Assembly (NCBI GenBank): GCA_035578175.1
Contig: JAQMRL010000004.1
Span: 75,431,901-75,495,900, forward strand
Direction: 5' to 3'
DNA length: 64,000 bases
Source of the DNA: Catonia carolina
Taxonomy: Eukaryota > Arthropoda > Insecta > Hemiptera > Achilidae
Below are positions 1 through 10,609 of this stretch, piece after piece. Every line of letters starts with the position of its first letter. The stretch's first letter is position 1. Made by a program: the position numbers and the translations under genes. The notes under the pieces are model-generated. The model searched no databases and was not told the DNA's origin. It saw only the letters and a list, made by a program, of their open reading frames with translations.

Positions 1-378
1 TTTAAGGAGCTTAAATTCCTTACAGTTCCCTCTCTGTACATTTTTGAGGTGATTATGTATGTTAGGCAAAATAATTTTATGCAGAATTTCAATGTTCACA
101 ATCATAACACGAGAAACAGAAATGATTATTATGTGGCTAATCACTCCACAAAATTGTTTGAACAAAAACCTACTTATGCAGGGAGAAAATTCACGAATAA
201 ATTACCCCAATTTTTAAAATGTTGTGAGGATTTAAATTTCTTTAAAAGGAATCTGAAAAATTACTTGATTGGTGAAACTTTTTATAGCGTACAAGAATTT
301 CTTTCTTGATAGTAGTGATACATTGTGTGATTCTTATATTATATTTCAGGTGTTATAGCTGACATGTCCTATACTCCT
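1..378 (+). pseudogene. 3' end of a non-LTR retrotransposon (reverse transcriptase C-terminus)
   Basis: Frame 1 is open from the first base to the stop at 307-309, about 102 codons. It starts FKELKFLTVPSLYIFE and contains NTRNRNDY, then RKFTNKLP and FKRNLKNYLI. This order (short helix, 'TRNR', 'N-x-LP', 'FKxxLKxxL') is what I know from the extreme C-terminus of CR1/Jockey-like LINE polymerases. The catalytic domain would lie before the window. After the stop, about 70 bp of likely 3' UTR runs to the junction with a truncated LTR near 392. Clade not assigned. Confidence 0.7.
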
Positions 379-391
379 CCTGGAGTCTCCA

Positions 392-565
392 GGGCGCAAA
401 AAAAAAATGTCTCCGCTGGACGACGACACGCCGTGTCACCCAGCTCCTCGACCGCCACGACAACTACGACCGACGCTCCCCATCAAGACGACCACCGCTT
501 AAACGGCCCTTTTCAGGGCCACCAAACAGAAAAGGTTTGCCACTTAATGTCGCCATCCGGTGACA
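392..565 (+). mobile_element. 5'-truncated solo LTR carrying a histone-type 3' stem-loop
   Basis: GC-rich block in AT-rich DNA, clearly homologous to the 3' third of the complete LTR at 31863-32479. Shared parts include CTGGACGACGACACGCCGTG, the stem-loop block and the end CATCCGGTGACA. It ends CGGTGACA, the exact inverse of the LTR start TGTCACCG, so 565 is the true LTR edge. The 5' part is missing and replaced by LINE 3' sequence. The 78-codon open frame here is not conserved in frame with the other copy and is probably not a gene. Confidence 0.75.
501..526 (+). terminator. Histone mRNA-type 3' stem-loop in LTR (copy 1)
   Basis: AAAC, then stem GGCCCT, loop TTTC, stem AGGGCC, then ACCAAA. 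The 6-bp stem, 4-nt loop and A-rich flanks match the metazoan replication-dependent histone mRNA stem-loop bound by SLBP. The surrounding 40 bases are identical to the second LTR copy. Confidence 0.75.
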
Positions 566-719
566 ATGGTTTTGAGAAAAAAGTGCTTGAAAGTGCTTGA
601 AACAATATTTGTACGTTTTTTAATTTTCTACAACTTTAATTTTTTTTTGTCTTTTATGACCACAGTGGATCACTTTAGTTAAATTTAGAAAGCTTCTTCC
701 TTTTCATATTCTTTATTTT

Positions 720-930
720 GATGTTCTACCAGTATGCCTTCATTCTAACTGATCTTGCTTGTCGAACTTCCTCTGAAACGACCGGTTTCTTCCTGCTTGG
801 GTTTGTTCTTCCATCTGATTTTGTTTCAAAACTACTTTCCTTATTTCTTAAGATTTTTAATATTTCTGTTTCGTTTTCTAAACCATCGAAAGTAAATCGA
901 AGTTTGATTATGTCTTCTTTGACATTTCGG
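720..930 (-). pseudogene. LINE C-terminal fragment (basic tail ending RMKAYW)
   Basis: On the minus strand a frame reads KWIRNVKEDI, then a lysine-rich segment, then VRQARSVRMKAYW just before its stop. The same layout (W-I-x-E/N-V-K-E-D, basic linker, 'S-x-R-M-K/R-x-Y-W' end) is seen in the LINE at 51815-52041, so I read it as the last ~70 codons of the same kind of non-LTR polymerase. No catalytic motif is present. Confidence 0.55.
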
Positions 931-1040
931 ATCCATTTAATCATACATATTATATATAACTTAATTATATACAACTTTAATTTTATATATTACAGATACA
1001 CTTTCTCCCTAATATATATATTAGGAAAGACAACCCAAAA

Positions 1041-1289
1041 TTGACCGATCTTGATAAAAATCTTCGAGTCGGGTCCCCCTTTGGTACGTAATTTAAGTAC
1101 CAAGCTTTAAACTTTTTACACTGTTCCGTTTTTGATATGTTTTGTTCACATAGACCAATAATTAAAATAATTTCTTTAGTCCAGCACACCTGAAGAAAAC
1201 TTGTATTTCGGTGAAAATTCGATTTAGAAAATCGACATGAAAATAATACTTTTTTCCCAACATGTTCATATAAGATGAAAGAAAGTAAA
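1041..1289 (+). mobile_element. Family A, 3' quarter, degenerate
   Basis: Starts at TTGACCGATCTTGAT, equivalent to the conserved TTGACCGATTTTGATGAAAA, and runs to GAAAGTAAA. Only the 3' quarter remains. Much more diverged than the other copies, so probably among the oldest here. Confidence 0.65.
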
Positions 1290-1568
1290 CATTAACAACT
1301 TCAAAACAATGAAACTGGAAAATTATTATTAAGTTCAAATCCACCGTTCCTTAAACCAACATTTCTCAGTCACTAATTACGAAATTGACGCAACTTTAAA
1401 TAAACTAAAAAAATAATTAATATAAAAACAACTTAGGCACATATATAATTAACATACAATTGCAAACATAACTCAACAAACAAATGAAATAAGTAGTACA
1501 CACAAAAAACAAAATAAAAAAACATTGAAATCTCATATCTGTGACAAGGCCGTTAACATTTAGAAAAA

Positions 1569-2498
1569 TCTGGTGTGAAACACTCACACAACTTTCTCTT
1601 GCCAGTTAAAATAATTAACAATAAACCTAACATTAGTAATAAAACATAAGAAATAAAAAAAAAAACAAACCTCAATAAACATAACCTAATTTTAATCATG
1701 AGTGAAAGACGCAAAATGAAAATCAACCTCATTTTGGCTTAGAAATACGGAAAATCACTCTCTCTCTCTCTAAACTAGGCTCTGTAGAGAAAAATGCTCT
1801 AAATAAAAGTTGTAGATCTTTTAATTTTCTACAAATTTAATTATATACACTTTTGTCGTAAAATGCATACTAAGGCCGAAATGTTTAAAAAATCAATTTT
1901 TCTCACGTTTTCGTGAGAAAAAAACAGAAAATTGCAAATTACTGCTAAACTAAGCGTTATACAAAAAAATGTTTGAAATAAAAGTTGTAGGTTTTTAAAT
2001 TCTCTACAACTTTTGTTATATAACGTTTTGCGCTAAAATGCATATTAAAGCCGCAATCTTAAAAAGAAAATGTTTTTACGTAAAAACAGCCTCACGCAGA
2101 ATTTCAGCAAACATGGCGCCTACCCTAATCTTGTAGAGCATAAAAAAAGTAGTAAACCAGGCGATTTTTAAAAAAATCGTAGGACCAGTTTTTGAGAAAA
2201 TCGCAAAAAAGTGAAAAATTATACGAATAAACTACTACTTCCGGTTGACCGATTTTGATGAAAATGTTCGTGTCGGGTCCGGTAGTGGTATGTAACTTAA
2301 GTTTTAAGTTTCAAGTTCGTACGATGTTCCGTTCTTGAGATATTCTGTTCACACACAGACACACAGACCAATGGCTAAAAACATGTTTTTTGGGTTCAGG
2401 GGGTCTGAAAACGTATAGATCCGGTGAAAACTCGATTTCGAAAAATCGACATGAAAACAATACTTTCCTTCCTATATATTCATATAGGTAAGAGAAAG
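1569..2498 (+). mobile_element. Family A, full-length copy
   Basis: Complete element from TCTGGTGTGAAACAC to GGTAAGAGAAAG, about 930 bp. It shows all family parts: a 5' hairpin (GTGTGA/TCACAC), the subterminal repeat ACTTTCTCTTGCC, two diverged ~165-bp modules each containing AAAGTTGTAG and TAAAATGCATA (about 1750-1915 and 1925-2090), a (CA)n tract near 2350, and a 3' hairpin near the CCTATATATTCATATAGG motif. It is flanked by A-rich sequence (GAAAAA before, TAAAAA after). No coding capacity recognised. Confidence 0.9.
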
Positions 2499-2780
2499 TA
2501 AAAATATAATCTACATTTTATATACTACTGTACACTTTTTAAATACATAATCTATAATTATTATTAGTAGATATGATTTTTTTATTCTTTTTTATTAATT
2601 TATGAAATTTAAAATGTTGTTTTCTCTTTTCCTTTTACGATAGACTTATAGTTGTTTCCGAAAGTAGCTATTTAAAAAACAAAATGTATATATAATATTA
2701 AGAGAAAATTAATAATTACCGTCTGAAAAACATCTTAAATCGCTAAATTTTTTTTCTCACAATTATTGATAACATTAGTA
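2499..2780. other. AT-rich DNA without recognisable features
   Basis: Very AT-rich, with no open frame or repeat I can match within the window. Confidence 0.5.
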
Positions 2781-2918
2781 CAATCGGCCTGGGTCTGTAC
2801 AAGACTACACCTCATTTACACGTCATACACATCATCCTCAACTCATTGGGTCATGGGGTTGCTTATTGTTCTAAATTGAACAGATTGCAACGTACACATA
2901 TAAAGAATAAAAAAAAGC
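2781..2918 (+). mobile_element. SINE B, 5'-truncated
   Basis: Begins at CGGCCTGGGTCTGTACAAG and runs to the A-rich end. The tRNA-related head is missing. Confidence 0.8.
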
Positions 2919-2938
2919 AAAAAAAATAGTATAATAAC

Positions 2939-3250
2939 CAACCGGGTTGGTGTAAAGGTAAGTCGTCGCCAAAATCAGCTGTTTAACAACTGATTTTTGG
3001 AGACAAAGGTTCCTGGTTCAAATCCTAGTAAAGGTAGTTACTTTTATACGGATTTGAATGCTAGACAGTGGTTACTGGTGTACTTTGATGGTTGGGGTTC
3101 AATTAACCATACTCTATCACGAATGGTCGACCTGAGTCTGTACAAGACTACACCTCATATACATGTCATACACATCATCCTCATCTCATTGGGTCATGGG
3201 GTTGCTTATTGTTTTGAATTGAACAGATTGCAACGTATACAAAACTAGGG
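2939..3250 (+). mobile_element. SINE B, near full length
   Basis: tRNA-like head ACCGGGTTGGTGTAAAGGTAAG (box A region), palindrome AATCAGCTGTTTAACAACTG, box B GGTTCAAATCC at 3014, then the family body and GCAACGTATACAAA tail. Immediately follows the truncated copy in the same direction. The 83-codon frame over it is incidental. Confidence 0.85.
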
Positions 3251-3282
3251 ATTACAAACAAAAAAATAAAATAGCACAATGT

Positions 3283-3697
3283 GTTGTTGTTTAGGTGATC
3301 AGCCTGTAGGCTGGTTTGAACCTCTAAAGGCTTTACTAAGTAAAACGAGGAGTGAGGTGGTTTACCATTGCCTTCCTCATAGAGTGGAAAAGTATGCTTG
3401 TCAGCATGCCGGGTCCTCTGTAAAGCACATATTTTCCATTCTGCAAATGACACCTTCACTTCATTCACCACAGGGTCTTGCTAATAATATAATGAAATAA
3501 TATGAATAATATAATTAAATTTGTTACTTTCAGAGGTGATAACTGTGACTAGTGTCTTTTACAACTCTACCTCTTCTGTTCTTAAATGTTTCAGTCATAT
3601 AATTATAACTGACCATTTAAACTGAAACAGAACTTTTTTTGTTGCTCTAGAACTAGCAGATCGAGTGCAAATAATTTAACACTCTACCTGTCTGTTT
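3283..3697 (-). mobile_element. Family C retroposon, near full length
   Basis: Reverse copy: (GTT)n tail at 3283, TAGGTGATCAGCC, AGTAAAACGAGGAGTGAGG and CACCACAGGGTCT, ending at the 5' end CTACCTGTCTG. Its middle is more diverged than in other copies. No clear target duplication seen. Confidence 0.85.
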
Positions 3698-3865
3698 AAT
3701 TTTACATTAACTAAAAACATTATTATTTCGTATTAATTTAAAATAATAAATTGATTCATGATAAGAATAAAGTGAAAAACGCCAACAAAAATATGAAAAC
3801 AAATAAAATATATAAAATAAACACTTCGTGTTTTTATTATTGTTGAGAAAAATAAAGTATAAAAA

Positions 3866-4784
3866 TCTGGTGTGAAACACTCACACAACTTTCTCTTGCC
3901 AATGCAAATAATTTACAATATAATTTAACATTAGTAATAAAATATTAGAAATAAACAAAAACTAACCTCAAAAACATAACCTTATTTTAATCATGAGTGA
4001 ATGACGCAAAATGACAATCGAACTCAGTTTGGCTTAAAAATACGGAAAATCACGCTTTCACGCTAAACTAGGCTCTGTAGAGAAAAATGCTCTAAACAAA
4101 AGTTGTAGATCTTTTAATTTTCTATAACTTTTATTATATACACTTTTGTCATAAAATGCATACTAAGACCGAAATGTTAAAAAAATCGATTTTTCTCACG
4201 TTTTCGTGAGAAAAAAAACAGAAAATCGCAAATTACCGCTAAACTAAGCGTTATACAAAAAAATGTTTGAAACAGAAGTTGTAGGTTTTTAAATTCTCTA
4301 CAACTTTTATTATATAAGTTTTTGCGCTAAAATTTATATTAAAGCCGTAATCTTAAAAAAAACAACGTTTTTACGTGAAAACAGCCTCACCGAGAATTTC
4401 AGCAAACATGGCGCCTACCCTATCTTGTAGAGAATAAAAAATTGAGTAAAATAGGCGATTTTAAAAAAAATCGTAGGACCAGTTTTTGAGAAAATCGCAA
4501 AAAACTGAAAAATTATACGAATAAACTACTACTTCCGGTTGACCGATTTTGATGAAAATGTTCGTGTCGCGTCCGGTAGTGGTATGTAACTTAAGTTTCA
4601 AGTTTCAAGTTCGTACGATGTTCCGTTCTTGAGATATTCTGTTCACACACAGACCAATCGCTAAAAACATGTTTTTTGGGTTCAGGGGGTCTGAAAAAGT
4701 ATAGATCCGGTGAAAACTCGATTTCGAAAAATCGACATGAAAACAATACTTTCCTTCCTATATATTCATATAGGCAAGAGAAAG
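3866..4784 (+). mobile_element. Family A, full-length copy
   Basis: Intact from TCTGGTGTGAAAC to GGCAAGAGAAAG. Flanks are TAAAAA on both sides (…TATAAAAA|element|TAAAAAAG…), which could be a 6-bp duplication or a site preference. Very close to the copy at 53795-54731, sharing small indels such as AACAGAAGTTGTAGG. Confidence 0.92.
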
Positions 4785-5149
4785 TAAAAAAGAAAACTAT
4801 TGTAATCGATGTGGTTTTGAAAGTTTCAAAATAACTTCCTTTCTTTTATTTGTTCAGTTTCGTCCAGTTTTCCAAGTTTTCCGATGTTGTGTATCTAAGG
4901 GAGCAAGGATGATTGTAGAGTAGGATAAGTTATTTGGAATTTATTGGATATGGTGGGTGCCTATCTCTCCGTGAAATAGATAGATATATAAAATAACTTT
5001 TATCGAAACCAGAACTAAATTTATTTATTCTATTGAAATAAATTTAAAATCCACACACCATTACATTATAAATAATTGTCTAAACTTGACAAATGGAAAT
5101 AAATTAAATTATCAAAAAATATGTATTAGTTACATATAATGGAGTTTCG
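4785..5149. other. Unassigned stretch
   Basis: No gene or repeat recognised. Ordinary AT-rich sequence. Confidence 0.4.
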
Positions 5150-5190
5150 TTAATACGGACTTTGATCATCCGAACTTATTTTCAGAAAAA
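5150..5190 (+). mobile_element. Possible pogo/mariner-type terminal fragment
   Basis: GGAGTTTCGTTAATACGGAC followed by TCATCCGAAC resembles the 'cagt..aacctc.ataa..cgaa' ends of pogo-like elements. It is cut off by the family A copy at 5193. Weak. Confidence 0.3.
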
Positions 5191-5192
5191 AA

Positions 5193-5933
5193 TCTGGTGT
5201 GAAACACTCACACAACTTTGTCTTGCAAAGGCAAATAATTAACAATATTACCTAACATTAGTATTACACAAACAAACTCAATAGACATAACCTAACCTAA
5301 TTTTAATCATGAGTGAAAGACGCAAACTGAAAATCAACCTCAGTTTAGCTTAAAAATACGGAAAATCACTCTTTCACGCTAAACTAGGCGCTGTAGAGAA
5401 AAATGCTCTAAATAAATATTGTAGATCTTTTAATTTCCTATAAATTTGATTATATACACTTTTGTCGTAAAATGCATATTAAAGTCGCAATTTTAAAAAT
5501 ACAATTTTTTACGAGAAAACTACCTCTCCAAGAATTACAGCAGATATGGCGCCTATCGTATCTTGTAGAGCATAAAACATTTTAGTAAATGAGCCGATTT
5601 TTAAAAAAATCGTAGGAGCCGTTTTTAAGAAAATCGCAGAAAGTGAAAAATTACACGAATAAACTACTACTTCCGGTTGACCGATTGTGATGAAAATGTT
5701 CGTGTCGGGTCCTCCAGTGGTGGTATCTAACTTAAGATTATAAGTTCCAACTTCGTACGATGTTCTGTACTTGAGATATTTTGTTCACACACACAGACCA
5801 ATCGCTAAAAACATGTTTTTTTTGGGTTCAGCGGGTCTGAAGAAAACGTGTAGATCCGGTGAAAACTCGATTTCGAAAAATCAACATGAAAACAATACTT
5901 TCCTTCCTATATATTCATATAAGCACGAGAAAG
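5193..5933 (+). mobile_element. Family A, internally shortened copy
   Basis: Both ends are present (TCTGGTGTGAAACAC; CACGAGAAAG), but one of the two internal ~165-bp modules is missing, giving about 740 bp. The junction lies near 5470-5490, where TGCATA of module 1 runs on into the module-2 downstream sequence. This fits recombination between the duplicated modules. Confidence 0.88.
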
Positions 5934-6369
5934 TAAAAATAAATTTGTGTACACAAAAAAGCTTCAGGAAAGGAAGTTCCTGAGCGAAACTTGGCAACCG
6001 CCACTTGAAGACAAATATATAAAAATTGTAAAAGTTGATAGCTTCGAACACCCAGAACAGATATTACAACTAAAGACCAGCAAAGAACAGCAATTTCGAA
6101 ACAAGCTAAGTTTAGACATTTTAATAAGCGTGATAACCTGCTTGTTTGTACACGCGAGTAAATGCCACAGCTGCCGCATACCATTCAATGCGATTTACAC
6201 GATTCCTGGGACAATATTTGAGAAATGTCTGGGATTCGAAAATGGGACGATTACCTTACGATTGTTATTACTGAAATTCTTGTTTTCCCCCAGTCAATCA
6301 ACTTCTACTTTTCCACTTCCCCCACAAATTTTATATTTAACGCCTCCATATTAGTATTATTATTATTAA
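5934..6369. other. Unassigned stretch with an uninterpreted open frame
   Basis: A plus-strand frame of 135 codons (5947-6354) and an 89-codon antisense frame overlap here. Neither matches a family I know, and composition is not clearly coding. It may be old transposon or single-copy DNA. Confidence 0.3.
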
Positions 6370-6766
6370 TCTGCCCATTATAAATAGGTGGAGTGTAAAA
6401 AATTATTTACACTCAATCTGTTTGTTGCAGGGCTAAAATAAATAGTTCTGTTTCTTATTACATGGTCAGCCAATTAAATGACTGAATCATTTAAGAACAG
6501 AAGAGGTAGAGGTGTAAAAGACACTAATCAGAGTTATCTCCTCTGAAAGTAATGAATTTTATTATACAGCCAGACCCTGTGGTGAATGAAGTAAAGGTGT
6601 CATTTGCAGAGTGGAAAATATGTGTTTTTCAGAGAGCCAGGCATGCTGATAAGCGAATTTTTCCACTCAGTGAGAAAGGAAAGGGTACCACTCTCACTCC
6701 TCGTTTTACTCAGTAAAACCTCGTCAAGTTCAGATCAGCCTTTCGGCTGATGACCTAGACAACACA
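6370..6766 (+). mobile_element. Family C retroposon, full length, with TSD
   Basis: From CTGCCCATTATAAATAGG to GACCTAGACAACACA. Flanked by the direct repeat TATTATTAA (6361-6369 and 6767-6775), which supports insertion by retrotransposition. Slightly diverged around 6680-6720. Confidence 0.93.
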
Positions 6767-6786
6767 TATTATTAACATAAAATTTC

Positions 6787-6953
6787 CCCATAACAGGCAG
6801 ATGGGAGTGTTAAATTATTCGCACTCGATCTGCTAGTTCCTGGCTATACAAATATTAGGCTACAAAAAATAGTTCTGTTTCTTATCACATGGTTAACCAA
6901 TTATATGACTGAAGCATTTAACAACAGAGGAGGTAGAGGTGTAAATGATAAAT
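6787..6953 (+). mobile_element. Family C retroposon, 5' part
   Basis: CCCATAACAGGCAG through GGTAGAGGTGTAAATG. It is interrupted by the SINE B insertion at 6954. The 3' half near 7733 may be the rest of it, with a LINE fragment lying between. Confidence 0.8.
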
Positions 6954-7269
6954 CCCCCTAATGTGTGTGCGTTGTAATCTGTTCCAATTCAGAACAATAA
7001 GCAACCCCATGACCCAATGAGATGACGATGATGTGTATGACTTGTAAATGAGGTGTAGTCTTGTACAGACCCAGGCCGACCATTCCTGAGAGAGTATAGT
7101 TAATTGAACCCCAACCATCAAAGTACACAGGTAACCAATGTCTAGCACTCAAATCCGTACAAAAGTAACTACCTTTACAAGGATTTGAACCAGGAACCTT
7201 CGACTCCGAAAATCAGCTGTTAAATAGCTGATTTTGGCGACGACTTTACCTCTAGACCAACCCCGGTGG
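6954..7269 (-). mobile_element. SINE B, full length, with 13-bp TSD
   Basis: Reverse copy with the tRNA-like head at its right end (GACCAACCCCGGTGGG). Flanked by GTAAATGATAAAT on both sides (6941-6953 and 7270-7282). This is the best target duplication for this SINE in the window. Confidence 0.93.
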
Positions 7270-7299
7270 GTAAATGATAAATAAAATACAAAGTTTCAG

Positions 7300-7715
7300 A
7301 TAATATGAGGCAATATTCATAAGAACTTGAAAAAGAAAACAAAACAAGAGACGAAGATCAAATTCTACATTGCCGTTCCTACCGTTCTATATAGCAGCGA
7401 ATCTTGGATACATACAAACAACATTGAAGGAAGATCCAAGTTGGAAAAATGAGATTTCTGCGTGGTGTGTTGGGATGCTCTAGAACGGACAAGATAAGGA
7501 ATGATGAAATAAGAAGAGTTCTGTCTGTTCCACCACTACGTGACAAGATCTTACAGAATCGAAGAAACCGGTGCAGTCACTACAACAAAATGCTATATGG
7601 GAGGATGCCAGTAGAGGCACAAAATTATAGACCAATTGGTACGAGAGATGGGGGAAGACCGAGGAAGAGATCGGTACCGGAACACGTTCGCTAAACCTTG
7701 ACCTTGAAGTGAAGA
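7300..7715 (+). pseudogene. LINE polymerase C-terminal remnant
   Basis: The frame shows SSESWIHTN, then, after a stop at 7450, RFLRGVLGCSRTDKIRNDEI, RRNRCSHYNKM and GRPRKRS. This is the familiar 'ETWxL…LRxVxGxTRxDRIRNxxI…RWxxHVxRM…GRPRKRW' tail of RTE/Jockey-like LINEs. Broken by at least one stop. The family C 3' half follows almost directly, so this LINE end and C may have been mobilised or rearranged together. Confidence 0.7.
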
Positions 7716-7732
7716 AAAATAAGAAGAGGAAA

Positions 7733-7990
7733 GATGTAAAGGACATTAGTCACAGTTATCTCCTCTAAGAGTTATGAATTTCATCATTATACAACCAACT
7801 CTGTGGTAAATAAAGTGAAGTTATCATTTGGAAGGTGGTAAGTAGATATTTTTTAGAGGGCCTGGCGTGCTGATAAGCATACTTTTCCACTCCAGTGAGG
7901 AAGGGATAAGTAAACCATCTTACTCCTCGTTTTACTTAGTAAAGCCTCTAGAGGTTCAAACCAGCCATTCGGCTGATGACCTAAACAATG
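7733..7990 (+). mobile_element. Family C retroposon, 3' part
   Basis: AAAGGACATTAGTCACAG to GATGACCTAAACAATG. Homologous to the last two thirds of family C; its 5' side abuts LINE sequence. Confidence 0.8.
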
Positions 7991-8535
7991 TAATACATTT
8001 TTAATAGTTTAACAAATAAGTTGTTACTTACAATGTGAACTTAGTTTACTTGATATATGAAAGCCGTACAGAAGACACTTACCTGTAACAAAAATAAAAT
8101 AAAACAAAATTAGAACAATCTATTACTATAATCGAAAACACAAACAGTTGTATCATAATTTTAAAAAACTGGAAAACCCCTTCTTGACTTGAGATCAGGA
8201 AATACAGAAATTTTAACACCATACCACTGAGTAGAAGATAATTTTTTTGTACGCTGTGCACGTATTTCGTGTGAGATGTTAATTTTTTTAAGTTTACGCA
8301 GTTTGCATGCTGAGAGCAACTGGTGATGTCAACAAGAAATTTACCCAAGTTTCTCTTAAAGAGTTGATGCTCGCTAAACAAGTTTACGGCCGCGATCAGG
8401 CTAAAAGCAACTTGTCATAGCACCGCCCGACAAATACAAACTACAATTTTTGTAAACGGGCCTACAGTAGTTTCAAACTTTCGTTACAATTTATCGCTCA
8501 AACCTTTTTAAAATCATCAATTAATTATTTTATCC
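7991..8535. other. Unassigned stretch
   Basis: A 100-codon minus-strand frame (8079-8381) has no recognisable domain. Nothing else matched. Confidence 0.35.
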
Positions 8536-8825
8536 ATAATGTGTTTACAGTTCAATCAGAGTAATAAGCAACCTCATGACCCAAAGAGCTGAGGATAATG
8601 TGTTTGACGTGTATCCTTGTACAGACTCAGGCTGACCATTCCTGAGAGATTATGGTTAATTGAACCCCACTTATTAAAACACACCGGTAACCACTATCTA
8701 GTATTCAAATCTGTATAATACGCACTACCTTTACCAGGATTTGAACCAGGAACATTCGTCTCAGAAAATCAGCTGTTAAACAGCTGACTCACAGCGACGA
8801 CTTTACCTCTAGACCAACCCGTTAA
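8536..8825 (-). mobile_element. SINE B, degenerate
   Basis: Reverse copy with many substitutions: box B complement GGATTTGAACC at 8738, head GACCAACCCG at the right end, and the usual TTGCAATCTG tail altered. Confidence 0.8.
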
Positions 8826-9099
8826 GTCAAAATGAACATGTACGTATTAGGATTTACCATAATCCTTATATAAATTTTTCCAGTCGGAAAAGTAGGCCTA
8901 AATAAAAAGTTGGTCGGACCGTGGCAGTTTCATCAAAATTTTAAACGAACCTTGATCAAATTTAGTTGAGAACCACCGTACCACATAGACCTTAAGATTA
9001 TATTATGACCAATAAAATGATTTTAGATCCTTGTAAAAAAAATTCTTGAAAAAAATTTTGTAAATTAAATCTAATTATAAGGTTTTCTTGCTTTACGAC

Positions 9100-9248
9100 C
9101 AAATTTTTTGTACATAAATAAAATGCAGAAGGTGAAGAATGATAGATAAAAACGAGATGAATAAATGCCAGACCTGACCGAGAATCGAGTCCGGAACCCC
9201 CTGGCATAGAAGCCGGTAGCGCTGACCACTACACCAACCGGCTGGCCA
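9100..9248 (-). mobile_element. tRNA-derived SINE (third type), single copy here
   Basis: On the minus strand: CCGGTTGGTGTAGTGGTCAG (box A TGGTGTAGTGG), then ACTCGATTCTC (box B-like), then CTGGCATTTATTCATCTC and a T-rich body. Spacing of the boxes is tRNA-like, but no complementary acceptor stem follows, so it is a retroposon head and not a tRNA gene. Confidence 0.55.
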
Positions 9249-9416
9249 GGTAAATAGTTCTTACCACGTGCTAAGAATGGATGTAGAATAACATAGATAA
9301 AAATTTAAGAACCAAACAAAATTTTAAGTAAATTACTAGGAATTAGTAATTTTAGTACTGTGTGATGTAATTCGTTTGATAAAAATTTTTCACGAATTTA
9401 TGTTTAACAAAACCTC

Positions 9417-9672
9417 CACAGCTGATTTTCGAAGACGAAGGTTCCCGTTTCAAATCCCAGTAAAAGTAGTTACTTTTACAAGGATTTCAATAATAGACAG
9501 TGGTTACTGGTGTACTTTGATGGTTGGGGTTCAATTAACCATACTCTCTCAGGAATGGTCGGCTTGGGTCTGTACAAGTCTACACCTGATACATAATTTC
9601 CTTATGTCATTGGGTCATGGGGTTGTTTATTGTTTAGAATTGACAGATTGCAATGTTCACATTAGGAATTAA
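9417..9672 (+). mobile_element. SINE B, 5'-truncated
   Basis: Starts inside the palindrome (ACAGCTGATTTTCG), keeps a mutated box B (GTTTCAAATCC) and runs to CAATGTTCACATTAGGAATT. A family A copy abuts its tail. Confidence 0.85.
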
Positions 9673-9678
9673 TAAAAA

Positions 9679-10609
9679 TCTGGTGTGAAACACTCACACA
9701 ACTTTCTCTTGCCAATATAAATAATTAATAATAAACCTAATATTAGTAATAAAACATTAGAAATAAACAAAAAACTAACCTCAATAAACATAACCTAATT
9801 TTAATCATGAGTGAAAGACGCAAAATGAAAATCAACCTCAGTTTGGCTTAGAAATACGGAAAATCACTCTTTCTCTCTAAACTAGGCTCTGTAGAGAAAA
9901 ATGCTTTAAATAAAAGTTGTAGATCTTTTAATTTTCTATAAATTAAATTATATACACTTTTGTCGTAAAATGCATACTAAGGCCGAAATCTTAAAAAAAT
10001 CAATTTTTCACACGTTTTCGTGAGAAAAAAACAGAAAATCGCAAATTACCGCTAAACTAAGCGTTATACAAAAAAATGTTTGAAATAAAAGTTGTAGGAT
10101 TTTTAATTCTCTACAACTTTTATTATATAAAGTTTTGCGCTAAAATGCATATTAAAGCTGTAATCTTAAAAAAACGTTTTTACGTGAAAACAGCCTCACC
10201 CAGAATTTCAGCAAACATGACGCCTACCCTATCTTGTAGAGAATAAAAAATTGAGTAAACCAGGCGATTTTAAAAAAAATCGTAGGACCAGTTTTTGAGA
10301 AAATCGCAAAAAAGTGAAAAATTACACGAATAAACTACCACTTCCGGTTGACCGATTTTGATGAAAATGTTCGTGTCGAGTCCGGTAGTGGTACGTAACT
10401 TAAGTTTCAAGTTTCAAGTTCGTACGATGTTCCGTTCTTGAGATATTCTGTTCACACACAGACACACACACACACAGACCAATCGCTAAAAACATGTTTT
10501 TTGGGTTCAGGGGGTCTGAAAACGTGTAGATCCGGTGAAAACTCGATTTCGAAAAATCGACATGAAAACAATACTTTCCTTCCTATATATTCATATAGGC
10601 AAGAGAAAG
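9679..10609 (+). mobile_element. Family A, full-length copy
   Basis: Intact ends, both internal modules, and an expanded (CA)n near 10455-10475. Flanks TAAAAA|…|TAAAAA as in other copies. Confidence 0.92.

Noticed and set aside
5947..6354. 135-codon frame as a candidate host gene
   Set aside because: No domain, no supporting splice or codon pattern, and a competing antisense frame. Left as unassigned.
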